Of a DNA stretch of 64,000 bases, positions 1-10,298 are shown one piece after another. The notes beneath the pieces are model-generated. The model was not told the DNA's origin and did no database searches. It saw nothing but the letters and a program-made list of their open reading frames with translations. The stretch spans positions 18,928,001-18,992,000 of the forward strand of contig OX621260.1 of assembly GCA_951640165.1 (NCBI GenBank), written 5' to 3'. Source of the stretch: Pseudoips prasinana (Eukaryota; Arthropoda; Insecta; Lepidoptera; Nolidae). The position numbers and the translations under genes were made by a program. Each line of letters begins with the position of its first letter. The stretch's first letter is position 1.

Positions 1-1645
1 GATCGGATTTGGGTTTTCCGGGTTTCGGGATGCCAATCACGTTTGCCTGTTTCCACTGGTGTGGAAAGATGTTGTTGGAAAAGGCCGCGTTGAAAATCGC
101 GACCATCAGGCTAAGTAAGAGCAACGGGAGTTGCTTGAAAACGCGATTGGTGATTCCGTCATACCCGGGGGCTTTGCGAGGGCGGAGGTCCCTGATCAGA
201 GTTTTAACCTCTTCGATGGTCACTGGCCTCAGGGGATCGTCGTCGTCGACGTCTGCATCCTCCCGGGAGGGGGCAGTTGGGGTCGGAGGGAGTGGTATGG
301 CGAGCCTACGTTCTACCTCAGAGTCGACCTCGTTGAGGTGCTCCGGGTCTACTGGTAGGGTGCTGGGAGAACATTGGGTCTCTAGATTGTCGGCCATGCA
401 TTCGGCTTTTTCGTCGTCATCGAACGCGGGGCGTTGATTCGGACGCGTCAGCGGGGGGATGGTCCAGTCGGTGTCTGTCTTGAGTCGCTTGCAGAGATTC
501 CAAAAGGCCTTCCGCGAGGGTTGAATCTCGGCTAACGTCCTATCCCACCCGGAATCCCGCCTCTCGGTCATGCGTTCACGTACAGTACGCTGTAGTTCAC
601 GCATTCGAGTGCGGTTTTCCAAGGTGTTATAGGAGTCGAAGGCTCTGATGGCCGCGTTCTTCTCAGTCACTAACTCACGCAAATCCTCCGGGAGCTTCCA
701 CCGTCTGAACGCGTCAGCCGCTGGGACCTCCCGGGAACATTCGTTCATTTGGATTTGGATGTGAGTCGTGAAAGAGCCGATGGCTGCATGCGTTTGCTCG
801 GGGGTCTCTATGAGGGATGGGATCGAATCTAAGTGCTCCGACGTGGCTGACTTGAGTTTACCCTCAAGTTTCTGCCAGTCGGTAGCATATCTGGGTGGGA
901 GGTTGCTATCCGCGCCAGAGTGGCTTGTGCGGGAGGCAAGACTAAGGATGACCGGTCTATGGTCGGAGTCTAACTCGTGTAGCACTTCTACAGAAGCCAA
1001 ACGTAGGTTTGTATTCTTAAGGAGTGCTATGTCGAGTATGTCGGGTCGGTGACTGTCAATTCTGGGGAAGTGGGTCGGTTCGAGAGGGACTATAGGGTCG
1101 AACGGTATGTTTGCCAAGTGATTAGCAAGTGCGCGGCCGTTCGAGTTGCTCGTACGGCAGCTCCATTGCTCATGCTTGGAGTTTAGATCGCCTGCCACTA
1201 TGACAGAGCCATCTAAGTCATACAGTGCTTGGAGATCGCTAAGTAGTATCTCCTTGTCTGGGGGGAGGTAGGCCGAGACTATCGTGATTGGCTGATGGCC
1301 TGTCATGCCTATTCGACAGACAGAGACCTCAATGTTCTTCAGCACGGGAGGGTCCAAAGGTACGCAATGCAGTGATTTCTTAAAGTAAATCAGCGTGCCC
1401 CCTTTGGCGGAGTGAGTCCTATCGTTGCGAACTATACGATAGTTGGCAACTGTAGGACTTCTCCGTTTGCTCGGTTTGAGGAAAGTCTCTTGAACGAGGA
1501 AGAGATCAATTTGATGGTCGCAGAGGAATTCTGCGACTTCATCGCGTTGTCTCGCTAATCCGTCTGCATTGTAAAACCCGATCTTTAAAGATCTGGGTTT
1601 TAGCCTGCAAGTGAATTGGGGAGTCATCAACGGGTGTACAGCCAT
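1..1645 (-). CDS. Jockey-like LINE ORF2 (endonuclease + start of reverse transcriptase), cut by window edge
   Basis: Reading leftwards from an ATG at 1645, the frame stays open to base 1 (about 548 codons). It begins with an apurinic-type endonuclease: FYNADGLARQRDEV near residue 25, LVQETF near 50, AGDLNSKHEQW near 140, and SDHRPVILSL near 220. A linker follows. Near residue 480 the reverse transcriptase begins (LRPRKAPGYDGITNRVFK, then IGIPKPGKPKSD at the edge). Such proteins nick target DNA and copy the element RNA at the nick. The ATG overlaps the ORF1 stop as TAATG, so translation is probably coupled to ORF1. No stop or frameshift was seen, so this copy may be young. The catalytic RT motifs lie outside the window. 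The Jockey-clade call rests on the ORF1 type and the endonuclease pattern. Confidence 0.85.
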   Translation of the reverse strand, partial: MAVHPLMTPQFTCRLKPRSLKIGFYNADGLARQRDEVAEFLCDHQIDLFLVQETFLKPSKRRSPTVANYRIVRNDRTHSAKGGTLIYFKKSLHCVPLDPPVLKNIEVSVCRIGMTGHQPITIVSAYLPPDKEILLSDLQALYDLDGSVIVAGDLNSKHEQWSCRTSNSNGRALANHLANIPFDPIVPLEPTHFPRIDSHRPDILDIALLKNTNLRLASVEVLHELDSDHRPVILSLASRTSHSGADSNLPPRYATDWQKLEGKLKSATSEHLDSIPSLIETPEQTHAAIGSFTTHIQIQMNECSREVPAADAFRRWKLPEDLRELVTEKNAAIRAFDSYNTLENRTRMRELQRTVRERMTERRDSGWDRTLAEIQPSRKAFWNLCKRLKTDTDWTIPPLTRPNQRPAFDDDEKAECMADNLETQCSPSTLPVDPEHLNEVDSEVERRLAIPLPPTPTAPSREDADVDDDDPLRPVTIEEVKTLIRDLRPRKAPGYDGITNRVFKQLPLLLLSLMVAIFNAAFSNNIFPHQWKQANVIGIPKPGKPKSD

Positions 1646-3483
1646 TACGGTTGAATTGATTTAATAAAGCGGCGGTATAAGTGTGCCGCGTCGATGGCCA
1701 ACTGGATGTTGGTCGGATCAGCTTCGGCCCTCTGGGTGAGGTCCTCAAACTGATCGAGCAACTCCCAGCCCTGAGTCATGATGCGCTCGGCAAAGCCTGA
1801 GGCGCGCCCTTTGCTATTCGCTTGGGGCGCCCGGGTTTTGGGCGCTGGGGCTGATGACTTTGGAGTCTGGGCTCCTTTGGCCGGGGCCTTTGGAGCCTGT
1901 GACTTCCTGGTCAGCGGGTTGTAAGCCCAGCCCGATTTGACTGGGGCGGGAGGGGTCGCGCTGGTTGGGGGTTTGGGGGACGCCTCTTTAGCTGGGACTG
2001 GCACAGCCTTAGGGGCGACCGCCTCACCCGCAGCCTTGGGTGCGGTCGAGGGGACGTAATCTGGCAGAGGCCAGTGTGGTCTTGCTGGTCGCAGGGATGT
2101 CTGTTGGACATCCAAGGACATTAGCGGGGGAGGGCTTGCTTGGGGCTTGGCGGAGCTAGTCTGCGCCTGAGGCTTGCGAGCGTTGCGCTTGCTGCGAGGC
2201 CTCCTGGCGGGTCTCCTCGCCGGTGCCTTGGGACAACCGCGATAGTTCGCAGGGTGTCCCAAGGACTGGCAGTTGACACAACCGGGTGGCTCGGAGCATT
2301 CGCTACGATCCTTAGGTCTTGGGCATTCGGAGGTGTGATGACCTGGGGTCAGGCATTTAACACACCTCGGGGCGACGTGGCAGTTCTTAGACGAGTGCCC
2401 GTACAGTTGGCAGTTGTGGCACTGCCCCTGTACGGTCCCTCGCCGCGGCGGCTCGACGACGATGCCGCCGACGCCGCAAACTGTTTTAAGGACAGTCAGG
2501 ATTTTCTGTCCTTCCTTCGAGTCGTCAAGGTGGACCAGCACCATATCGAAGGGCTCGCCACCGTTTGATCGGCGCATCCGATGCACCTCTCTCACGGGGT
2601 ACCCTTGGGTGGTTAGGTCCTCCTTGATGGAGTCGATGGGAAGGTAACGGCACACTCGGCGGATAACCACGCGGAGTGTTTTGTCCTCAGCGGTGCCGTA
2701 AGTGTAGTAGTCTACCTTACGTGCATCGAAGAGAGCCGTCGTTGTCCTGTATTCAGTGGAGGTCTGCAGCTGTATTTTGTACATCTGCTCCTTGAGGATG
2801 TATGTAGTGCTGAGTGCGACTACACCTTTGGCTTTTAGCGTGGTGGACAAGTCTTCCCACTTATCGATGCTGAGTAGCATGATAGGTGGGGGCTTAGTGG
2901 TCTTGGCCGTGAAGCCAGAGGGTTTGGCCTTTGCCTGTGAGGCGGGGGCGCTTGTAGTGGGGGAAGAGGGGACAGAGTTGGTGGCGGAGGGTCTCTCCGT
3001 GCGCAACTTCTTCGTCTTGGCGCTCTTCCTGCTCTTCTCCTGAGTCGAAGCCTCAGAATCAGAGCCGGAAGAGCTGCCAGACGAAGACGACGACGACTTG
3101 TCGCCGCGGGTCCGCTTATCAGCTTTCCCGCGCCTGACGGTTGTCCACTCGTTGTGAGCGTCGTCTTCGCTGTCGATCGGTACGACATCCATCTCTTCCT
3201 CTGTGGCTAGAGGCTGAGATGGAGAGGGGGTACGGTTACGGGGGAGTGGCGACTGCCTGTCCGTCTGGGTGAACGGGGCAGAAGAGGAGGGGACGGAGAG
3301 ACTGAGTTTCTCCTGCGCTGTTGCGCCGGAGCTGGGGAGGTCGTCTCGCATGAGCTTAGTCTTCACTGACTCCATCAAGTTTGCCCAGATAACTGGGTCA
3401 GACTTGAGGACCTTGAAGGCAGCCTCAATGAATCGTGGGTCCTTGGTAATGTCTACCATGGAGGCGGGTACGGGGGCGGCCAT
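1645..3483 (-). CDS. Jockey-like LINE ORF1, Gag-like nucleic-acid-binding protein
   Basis: Uninterrupted 612-residue protein. The N-terminal third is low-complexity and acidic/serine-rich. The middle carries the conserved block found ahead of the zinc knuckles of Jockey ORF1 (VIRRVCRYLPIDSIKEDL, then EVHRMRRSNGGEPFDMVLVH). Three zinc knuckles follow around residues 350-415: CHNCQLYGHSSKNC and CVKCLTPGHHTSEC are regular CX2CX4HX4C, and the third, CVNCQSLGHPANYRGC, has a longer last spacing. The C-terminus is Pro/Ala/Lys-rich. In this family the protein coats the element RNA and takes it to the nucleus. Its stop codon shares bases with the ORF2 start. The ORF is much more GC-rich than the AT-rich flanks. 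Confidence 0.9.
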   Translation of the reverse strand: MAAPVPASMVDITKDPRFIEAAFKVLKSDPVIWANLMESVKTKLMRDDLPSSGATAQEKLSLSVPSSSAPFTQTDRQSPLPRNRTPSPSQPLATEEEMDVVPIDSEDDAHNEWTTVRRGKADKRTRGDKSSSSSSGSSSGSDSEASTQEKSRKSAKTKKLRTERPSATNSVPSSPTTSAPASQAKAKPSGFTAKTTKPPPIMLLSIDKWEDLSTTLKAKGVVALSTTYILKEQMYKIQLQTSTEYRTTTALFDARKVDYYTYGTAEDKTLRVVIRRVCRYLPIDSIKEDLTTQGYPVREVHRMRRSNGGEPFDMVLVHLDDSKEGQKILTVLKTVCGVGGIVVEPPRRGTVQGQCHNCQLYGHSSKNCHVAPRCVKCLTPGHHTSECPRPKDRSECSEPPGCVNCQSLGHPANYRGCPKAPARRPARRPRSKRNARKPQAQTSSAKPQASPPPLMSLDVQQTSLRPARPHWPLPDYVPSTAPKAAGEAVAPKAVPVPAKEASPKPPTSATPPAPVKSGWAYNPLTRKSQAPKAPAKGAQTPKSSAPAPKTRAPQANSKGRASGFAERIMTQGWELLDQFEDLTQRAEADPTNIQLAIDAAHLYRRFIKSIQP

Positions 3484-4412
3484 CTTGTGATGGTATTAAA
3501 AGCCTAACAACTACCGAATAATTACGTTAGTTCGCTCCCGGAGCGTTCCGAGAAGAAGAACTAACAAGAAACTTCTCGGCAATCGCTCTAACAGTTGGAT
3601 GTCCCTAACAACTATCACCTCGGGTTGGACGGGCCCGAGGGTGTGTTGGTGTGTGTATCACCCTCCTCGCCGGGTTAGACGAGGAGGTATGTGTACCTAT
3701 GGTGAGCCCTAAGCTTGTATCCCTCTCGCCAGTCTTATTGTGCGAAAGGGTTCCTAGCAGCTCTAATGCAGAGGGCGATATGGGCCGAAGCCGTCAGCAC
3801 CCAAACAACAAGAGAGAATGGAAAGGTAGGGTAAGGAGGTGGGATTCCGATTTGGAGTTGACTAGGGTAGCCCCCAAGGCCAATGATTCCAAACCGCTTC
3901 CAATTAACTGGCGTTGCTCTGAAGGAGCAAGGCCTAGTGCTTGGGGCTACACTAACTTGGCTTAGTTGGCACGGTTACGTTTCCACCAAGTACCACTAGA
4001 AAAGTGGATTTTCCCTGAAGGGGCACGAAAGTACAAAGAAACACACACTATATTGGGGTAGCGCTGTCTTGAAAAAGACGCCACTACACCAATTAATAGT
4101 GTGAAGGTTTGCCGAGATTCAACCAATCTGACGATCGATTTATCTCAACTGACGAACGTACACGAGCACGTATAGTCGGAAATAGTCGGGTAAGGCAGGA
4201 GCGCACGAACGTGTCCGTGCGCGTCGGCTGTCCAAACGAGACTGATTTCATAGTCGCGTACTGTAGGTTTAAATACTCTTTGGTCGCGCTGGCGCGCGGG
4301 GAGGGGCGCCGTCCAAACGCGCGCGCTTAGGCTGATTTCAGCCCAGTGTGACGCGCGCGGCACGCGCCGGAGGCCAGCGCGTCTCAACAGCGCGCGCTTG
4401 ACGCGCGGACCA
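3484..4412 (-). other. 5' leader of the Jockey-like LINE, CpG-rich
   Basis: There is no convincing ORF here. GC and CpG content is high, especially 4260-4440 with many GCGCGC runs, and then falls abruptly to AT-rich DNA after about 4445. That composition break, together with a CAGTGG on the minus strand near 4412, is my estimate of the element's 5' end. LINEs of this type carry an internal promoter in the leader, but I could not fix an initiator. The end point is approximate (within about 40 bp). Confidence 0.5.
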
Positions 4413-4784
4413 CTGTGAAACGAGTTTTAGTATCGCGCGTTTCTTTGCAATGTATGTGTATAATCTAATTTAGCTATTTATTTTTTATGGAAAGAGTACA
4501 AAAGCGACGTCGTAGTAGAAGATTGCAAATTTTTCCGTTCAATGCCACAAGGTTACTAAAGTTTAAAGACATTTATTCTCATTAAGACATACGTCACTCA
4601 CATGAGAACTTAGATATAAACAAAATTATAATAATATATGTTCGTTGGCATAGGTACATACATAGTAAAAAATAAAAATTAAAATGAACATAAAACAACA
4701 CGTAAAAACATAATGACAATTTATGCTACGTCGTTCTAATCATAACAAACTTAAACAATGTTATACTAGAGATATATTGATATA
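4413..4784. other. AT-rich spacer, no gene seen
   Basis: AT-rich sequence with no coding potential and no repeat I recognise. It separates the 5' end of the Jockey-like element from the RTE relic. Confidence 0.5.
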
Positions 4785-6325
4785 TAGAGCTATCAGGTAA
4801 GTCACCAGGTTATGACAGGATAACTTCAGAGATGCTGAAGGTTGGACATGGCGTCATAGCGAGTCAGCTGTGCAGCCTTTTCAATGTATGCTATAACACC
4901 GGCCAAGTGCCAAGTGATTGGTGCAAGGCTGTCATCGTACCTCTTTACAAAGGGAAAGGCTCACGGCAAGACTGTAAAAACTATAAGGGCATTAGTCTGC
5001 TCAGCGTCGTTGGTAAGTTGTATGCGAAAGTATTGGTTGAAAGTAACCGATACGAAAGTATGGGATGCACAGGCGGGTTTTCGAAAAGGAATGGGATGCA
5101 CGGATCAGGTCTTTACTTTACGAAGCATAGTAGAGAAGTTTTTGGGCAAAAGCCAAAAGGTCTACTGTGCCTTCGTAGACTTAGAAAAGGTCTACGATAG
5201 AGTGTTGAGGAGTGAACTATGGTCGGTACTGTCCATGTATGGGTTGAACGACAACCTTGTTCAAGCACTGAAATCTCTTTATAGGGATTCCAGAGCTTGC
5301 GTGAGAATTAACGGGTCATACACTGAGTGGTTTAGCATCTAAAAGGGTGTTAGACAGGGATGTGTAGCGTCCCCGTGGTTGTTTAACTTATTCATGGATA
5401 GCTGTTTAAAAGATTTGAAAGAAAGTGAATGCGGTGTAAGGATGAATGAGTTACTCATCAAATGTCTGCTTTACGCTGATGATCAAGTTCTACTTGCATC
5501 ATCGGCGGACGAGTTGCAGGTGATGGTAACAAATATGCATGAAGCTTTTGAAAGGAGAGGGATGAAAATGAATGTTGGTAAGACGAAAGTAATGGTATTT
5601 GAGAGGGATGAATACACGACAGCGTGTGATATTGGGATTGGAGGAGAGAAAGGCGAACAGGTGAAAGAGTTTGTGTATTTGGGAACTTTGTTTACGATAG
5701 ATATGAAAAAAGATATTGTTAGAAGTGTAAATGCGGGGAACAGAGTGAATGGGGCACTAAACGCCTTTATGAGTAGCCGGCACGTCTCAAAGAAGGCTCG
5801 ACTGGCCGTGCACGATGGAGTGTTAGTGCCAACTTTAATGTATGGAAGTGAAAGTTGGGTATGGCAGAAAGAGAATGAAAGTAAAATAAATGCAGTGGAA
5901 ATCAGAGCTCTGAGAAGTATGTGTGGTGTGACTTTGAGAGACAGGATTTCGAAATACTGATGTAAGAGAGCGTTGTGGTGTGAAAGAGGATGTAGTCACA
6001 AAGATTGAAAAAGGAATGCTGAGATGGTTTGGCCATTTAGAAAGGATGAATGAAAGAAGATTGACCAAAGAAGTATACCTGGCTTGTGTGAATGGAACAA
6101 CCGGAAGGGGAAGACCTCGTCGAACATTCTCTGACCAAATCGGAGACGTTCTCAAGAAAGGACAGTTCAGAAGTACCCTAAATCGGCGAGCATGTATGAA
6201 GACTACAATGACAGTAATCGAGGCAAAAGACGTGTGCAAAGATCGTGACAAATGGAAATCCGTTGTCTCTGCCTACCCCTCTGGGAAACAGGCGTGAGTC
6301 TATGTATGTATGAATGTATTACTGC
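4785..6325 (+). pseudogene. RTE-type LINE relic: reverse transcriptase to C-terminus, frameshifted
   Basis: The similarity starts inside the RT domain (SGKSPGYDRITSEMLK from about 4793). It runs through VPLYKGKGSRQDCKNYKGIS, FVDLEKVYDRV, the block RQGCVASPWLFNLFMD and the catalytic box LLYADDQVLLASS near 5470. The C-terminal half has [27 protein letters not shown] and GRGRPRRTF, which are characteristic of RTE-like elements. At least three frame changes or stops (near 5050, 5341 and 5960) inactivate it. The 3' end grades into TATG repeats at 6300, the simple tail usual for this group. The endonuclease is absent, so this is a 5'-truncated copy. Confidence 0.85.
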
Positions 6326-7149
6326 GAAAACCGGCTAATTGTCAATTTTTCCAAAAATGAGTTACGAGCACCATGATATTTATTTTTTAAGTTCTTGCTA
6401 CTGACAAAATCAGCTAAGCGCTTACGTTTAGCCATTACAAGTTACTTAGGTTCAAAAACGCCTAAAAACAAAAAAAAGTACCGATACCTAAGGGCTAAAA
6501 TAACTTACATACTTTTAATTACGAATGCTTATAAATAACCTCTGAAAAAAAATTAAATGCTTATATTATCAAATACCTGTACAAAAATCTTGAATTACGA
6601 CTAATAGTTAACAGGCAAAACTGACTGACTAACTTCAGTTGGTTTATGCAGAATACTCTCATTGAATTGACAGTCACATGGCCATATAAAAAGCAATAAG
6701 CGCCGCCGGTAACTTGGTTTGAAAGTCATTGACCAAACTTTTTAGAATCTGGGCCCAGCCAGATTGAAGCAAACTTCATGCACAGTAGCATAGAATCTGC
6801 AAAAAAATACATCCATTTCATGGAATGGATAACTATTTTAAATCAAATCGACTGTATCAAGAACCTCTTAAAATAATCGAAGCTAAGAAAATAGGTCTCA
6901 TAAATTTATGTAAGAAAGGTATAAAGTATAATACTTGAAGAGCTCCATTGCTCGAAAACTGAGACGCAGTGTGACAGACTACCCGATCCGGCTATTAGTA
7001 AGTCAAAAAATGAAGAAAATAAGTATTAAGTCTTTAAAAAATGTTATGGATATTTAATTAAAAACCGAAATGCAGAAAAAACTTTATTCATATACTTTAT
7101 TTAAAATTTTTTGAAGTGTCAAAAATGAAAAATAGAGATGAATTTTAAT
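6326..7149. other. AT-rich spacer, no gene seen
   Basis: No supported coding region. A phrase like ACAGGCAAAACT near 6610 recurs near 10163 and 17332 and may be a short relic of a dispersed repeat. Nothing else is recognisable. Confidence 0.4.
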
Positions 7150-8735
7150 TTATCATTCAATATAATTGTCGAAAATTTGAAGGGTCTGAAGTATCACCAG
7201 CTTTAAACAAAGGAATCATTTTACTATACTTCATCAAGTCAGGAAATACACCTGATGCAACACAGCAATTGAACACAGTAGCTAAGTGTGGGGCGATTAT
7301 AGTAATAATTGATGAAACAGTCTTAACAGATAGACCCCACAGATCCTTTGTGTTTTTCATATTAATACTCTTGAAAGCATTTAAAATACCTTTAGGGCTA
7401 ACCACCGAAAATTCAAAAACTGTGTCACACGACCCTACGCTTTGCTTGAGTATCTGCTCAGCAGATGTAGAAGAACATGAAAGAGAGTTAGTAAGTATGA
7501 CTGGAATATTCGAAAAATATTTTTCAAACTCAGTCGCAATCTCCAAATCCCCTTTAATATCTAGGTTGTTTATTACTAAGTTAAAATCACGTCTACGTAT
7601 TTTTGTTTTACCTGTCTCAGCATTAATTATCTTCCAAGTAGTTTTGATTATATTTGTAGAAGATTTAAGTATAATTTTTATGTGCAAAGATTTAGCAGCA
7701 GTACAGTTTCGTCTAAATGTTTTGGCATATTGTTTCACATATTCTTGAAAATCTGTATTATGATTATGGGATCTTTCTTCATACAATTCATACAACCGAT
7801 TCCGACTTTTATAGATGCCTGGAGTTGCCCAATCACAATACCAGACGGTCACTTACAGACAGTTGTTTGGGTGTGAACATAGAGGTGAGAACTAATAATT
7901 AATCAAATTGAATAAAGAGTTGTACAAGTGATCCGGATTATCATGATAGGGCAGCCATGCTATTTGTTTTACTATATTACATTTAAATTTTTCCAAGCGG
8001 TTTTCACTAAATGGAATATAGCTTATAAGTTTTCTTTTAATTTTTGGAGCATTTGAATAAGTTAACAACTGACTTGAATGATCTGACTGAATTTTATTGA
8101 TTATTGATTTAAATAAAGGTTTTACAGTGCTAAATATATTATCAATGCATGTAGCACTTGTAGCAGTTACTCTAGTTGGTTCTGTAAAATTGTGATATAA
8201 ATTATAGGATTTAAACATATTTAATAAATTGCAACTTATTGTGCTTTTCTCCAAAATATTTATATTAAAATCTCCACAAATGATGACTGTTTTAAGGCTG
8301 TTAGATAATTTATTTAATGCATCTTCCATAATATCTGAAATAAGTAGTATCAAATGGTGCACAAGGAGGTTTGTGAAGACTCAAAACAATAAATTGCTCC
8401 AACTCAACACATGAAATCTCTACAACTCGCTCAACAGAGAGGCTCACAACATCACTTCTTTCTTTAAACTCTAACAACTTATTTATTAGAATTAGAGAGC
8501 CACCATGAATATATTTTTCCCTGATGAACGAGCTTACGAGCTGGTGATTATTGAAGCTGAAAGTGAATTGATGGAGTTTTAGCCAGTGCTCAGTTAAACA
8601 TAAAATATCTATATTGTTACAATTCAAAAACAGCTGCAATTCTAGCTCTTTTCCCATCAAACCTTGAATATTTTGGTGCACCAGGTTAATACAATTTTTT
8701 AGTATATTTATTGACTTTATCATGTATGTTTAATG
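7150..8735 (-). pseudogene. LINE A relic (CR1-like): endonuclease and start of RT; 3' half missing
   Basis: Three out-of-frame pieces form the 5' part of ORF2. 8310-8723 holds the endonuclease start (LVHQNIQGLMGKELEL, DILCLTEHWLKLHQF). 7892-8362 holds VIICGDFNINIL and EPTRVTATSATCIDNIF. 7157-7852 holds the linker and first RT block (MKNTKDLWGLSVKTVS, SGVFPDLMKYSKMIPLFK). Similarity stops abruptly at SDPSNFR near 7165. A 5'-truncated LINE would keep its 3' end, so losing the 3' half points to a later deletion or rearrangement. The last 100 residues are almost the same as LINE B at 63100-63400 and related to LINE C at 14500-14900. The clade call (CR1/L2-like) is provisional. Confidence 0.8.
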
Positions 8736-8921
8736 GTTTCAAATTTTTTTTATTACATTACATGGATCTGTCTTCCCACTTAAACTCACATTAGAACCAT
8801 GACCAGAATTTGGTATTATGCAAGAGAAATCCTCTATTGTCATACTATTTAATTTAAATTATTTTGAATATAAATGGCATTTGAATTGGATATATTCAAA
8901 TTACCGCTTTGGTTACTCGTT

Positions 8922-10010
8922 CTAATATAAACTTACGGAAGTTCTTGATAATCCTAAGTCTTTTAATAGGTTGTAGCGGGACTTTGCTGGTATACCTCTC
9001 GCACCCACTTCCACGACATATAAATTAACCACGAAGCCGTTTCTGGTTAATTCATTTGATAGTTCGTAATTCTTGTTTGTCTTGAACGCGTGATCTTTAG
9101 GGATGTTGGTTTTCCACGGTACGGTAAGCTCTATGAGCACAACGCGTTTTAGTTTTTGTGTGTAGAGGAATATGTTTAGTCTTGATAACGAAGCACCAGT
9201 ATCCTCTGGAATTATGTAATGTTTTTCCATTACGTGTCCATCAATATGGTCCAATCATTTGCACTACTTAGGATTGAATAAGGCTTTTGTGTGGATTTCT
9301 TTACTGAGCCTTCCTTAACAAAGTCTACGTGTCTTATATTTGCTGCCAATTCCTTTTTGCCCTAGCGACCGAGAGACTCACAGCTTCACGTATGATTTCT
9401 AATACCCTGTCATGGCGTCGTGAGTAATTACCCCTATTTAGAACCTACCCACCTACAACGTACTAGCTTGTGCCTGCTGTACTAATTTCCTCGCCACAGG
9501 TATTGCAGGACTTTTCTGTGGCTTTTCCCCATCGTACTAAGTTACTTAGATAGGTAGTCATCTTAAACGTGTTTAGATAGAATTTTAGTAGAGCAGGTGA
9601 CCAGTCCATTTTAAGGGTAAGTACCACTTGCTTTGCATTTCTAGGTTCATTGTGTGCTAACTATGGCTGTCATTTTCGTCCTGTTGAAGAAATTATTTTG
9701 CTGTCTCTGTCTGTTTTGGGCTCGCGTCTAAACCAACTCTGTTCGGCAGTGTACCCATCATCTGCCATTTGGCAGAGATTTTACTATTTCATCTTGCGGT
9801 TTTGCTAAGACGTGCAGTTTGGTGACTATAAGGTGTTGATACAGCTCAGATAGTCTCTTCAGTTTCATTCCAAATCTATTTGAATCCCTAAAGTAAACGT
9901 AGACTGGTCTGCTGACTGTGCTAGTCCTAGCCTGACTTCAATGTTTTTATGACTTTAGCATCTAACTTTCTCAGAAGGGTTTGACCGATATTGTATACTA
10001 GGAAAGGGCA
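8922..10010 (-). pseudogene. Relic of a LINE with restriction-like endonuclease (R2/NeSL-like C-terminal half)
   Basis: Read leftwards, several frames give a consistent series. Near 9880 is RDSNRFGMKLKRLSELYQHL. Near 9620-9520 is MDWSPALLKFYLNTFKM, then SNLVRWGKATEKSCNTCGEE with a Cys-x2-Cys. Near 9400 is SRRHDRVLEIIREAVSL. At 9254-8922 is an open stretch of 110 residues with VVLIELTVPW, HAFKTNKNYEL and VVEVGARGIPAKSRYNLLKD. The order Cys pair, RHxxV, then a PD-(D/E)xK-like core (E in ELTVP, K in FKTNK) is that of the C-terminal restriction-like endonuclease of R2-type elements. The expected PD is decayed to LN. There are many stops; the RT domain is missing. Exact clade unresolved. Confidence 0.6.
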
Positions 10011-10162
10011 GTTGAGACTTGTTGTAAGATAATTATGATATTATAATAATTTTAAATGAATGAAATAAATACATATAAATGTAAGTATTCACAATTGAAA
10101 GTTTATTTTAAAAGTGTTCATAATAATTTTGAATTTAACACTAGCTACTTCAACAAAAATAT

Positions 10163-10298
10163 ACAGGCAAAACCAACTAACTTTTTTATGGTTCCGTAGC
10201 CAAATGGCAAAAAACGGAGCCCTTATAGATTCGTCATGTCTGTCTGTCTGTCTGTCCGCCCGTATGTCACAGCCAGTTTTTTTCGAAACTACAAGAGC
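10163..10298 (+). repeat. Lepidopteran dispersed repeat, segment 1 of 3 (left end, with TGTC run)
   Basis: It begins around TTTTTTATGGTTCCGTAGCC and includes a TGTC tetranucleotide run at 10239-10255. From memory, this is the left end of a widespread lepidopteran repeat. It stops at AAGAGCT (10298) where the RTE relic starts, and its expected continuation (GTTTTGTTGAAACTTGG) is found at 12016. Confidence 0.6.

Noticed and set aside
2140..3043. Plus-strand ORFs opposite the Jockey-like ORF1
   Set aside because: Antisense of a GC-rich coding region; no recognisable domain.
10239..10260. TGTC run as a regulatory or telomeric repeat
   Set aside because: It is the internal microsatellite of the dispersed repeat.
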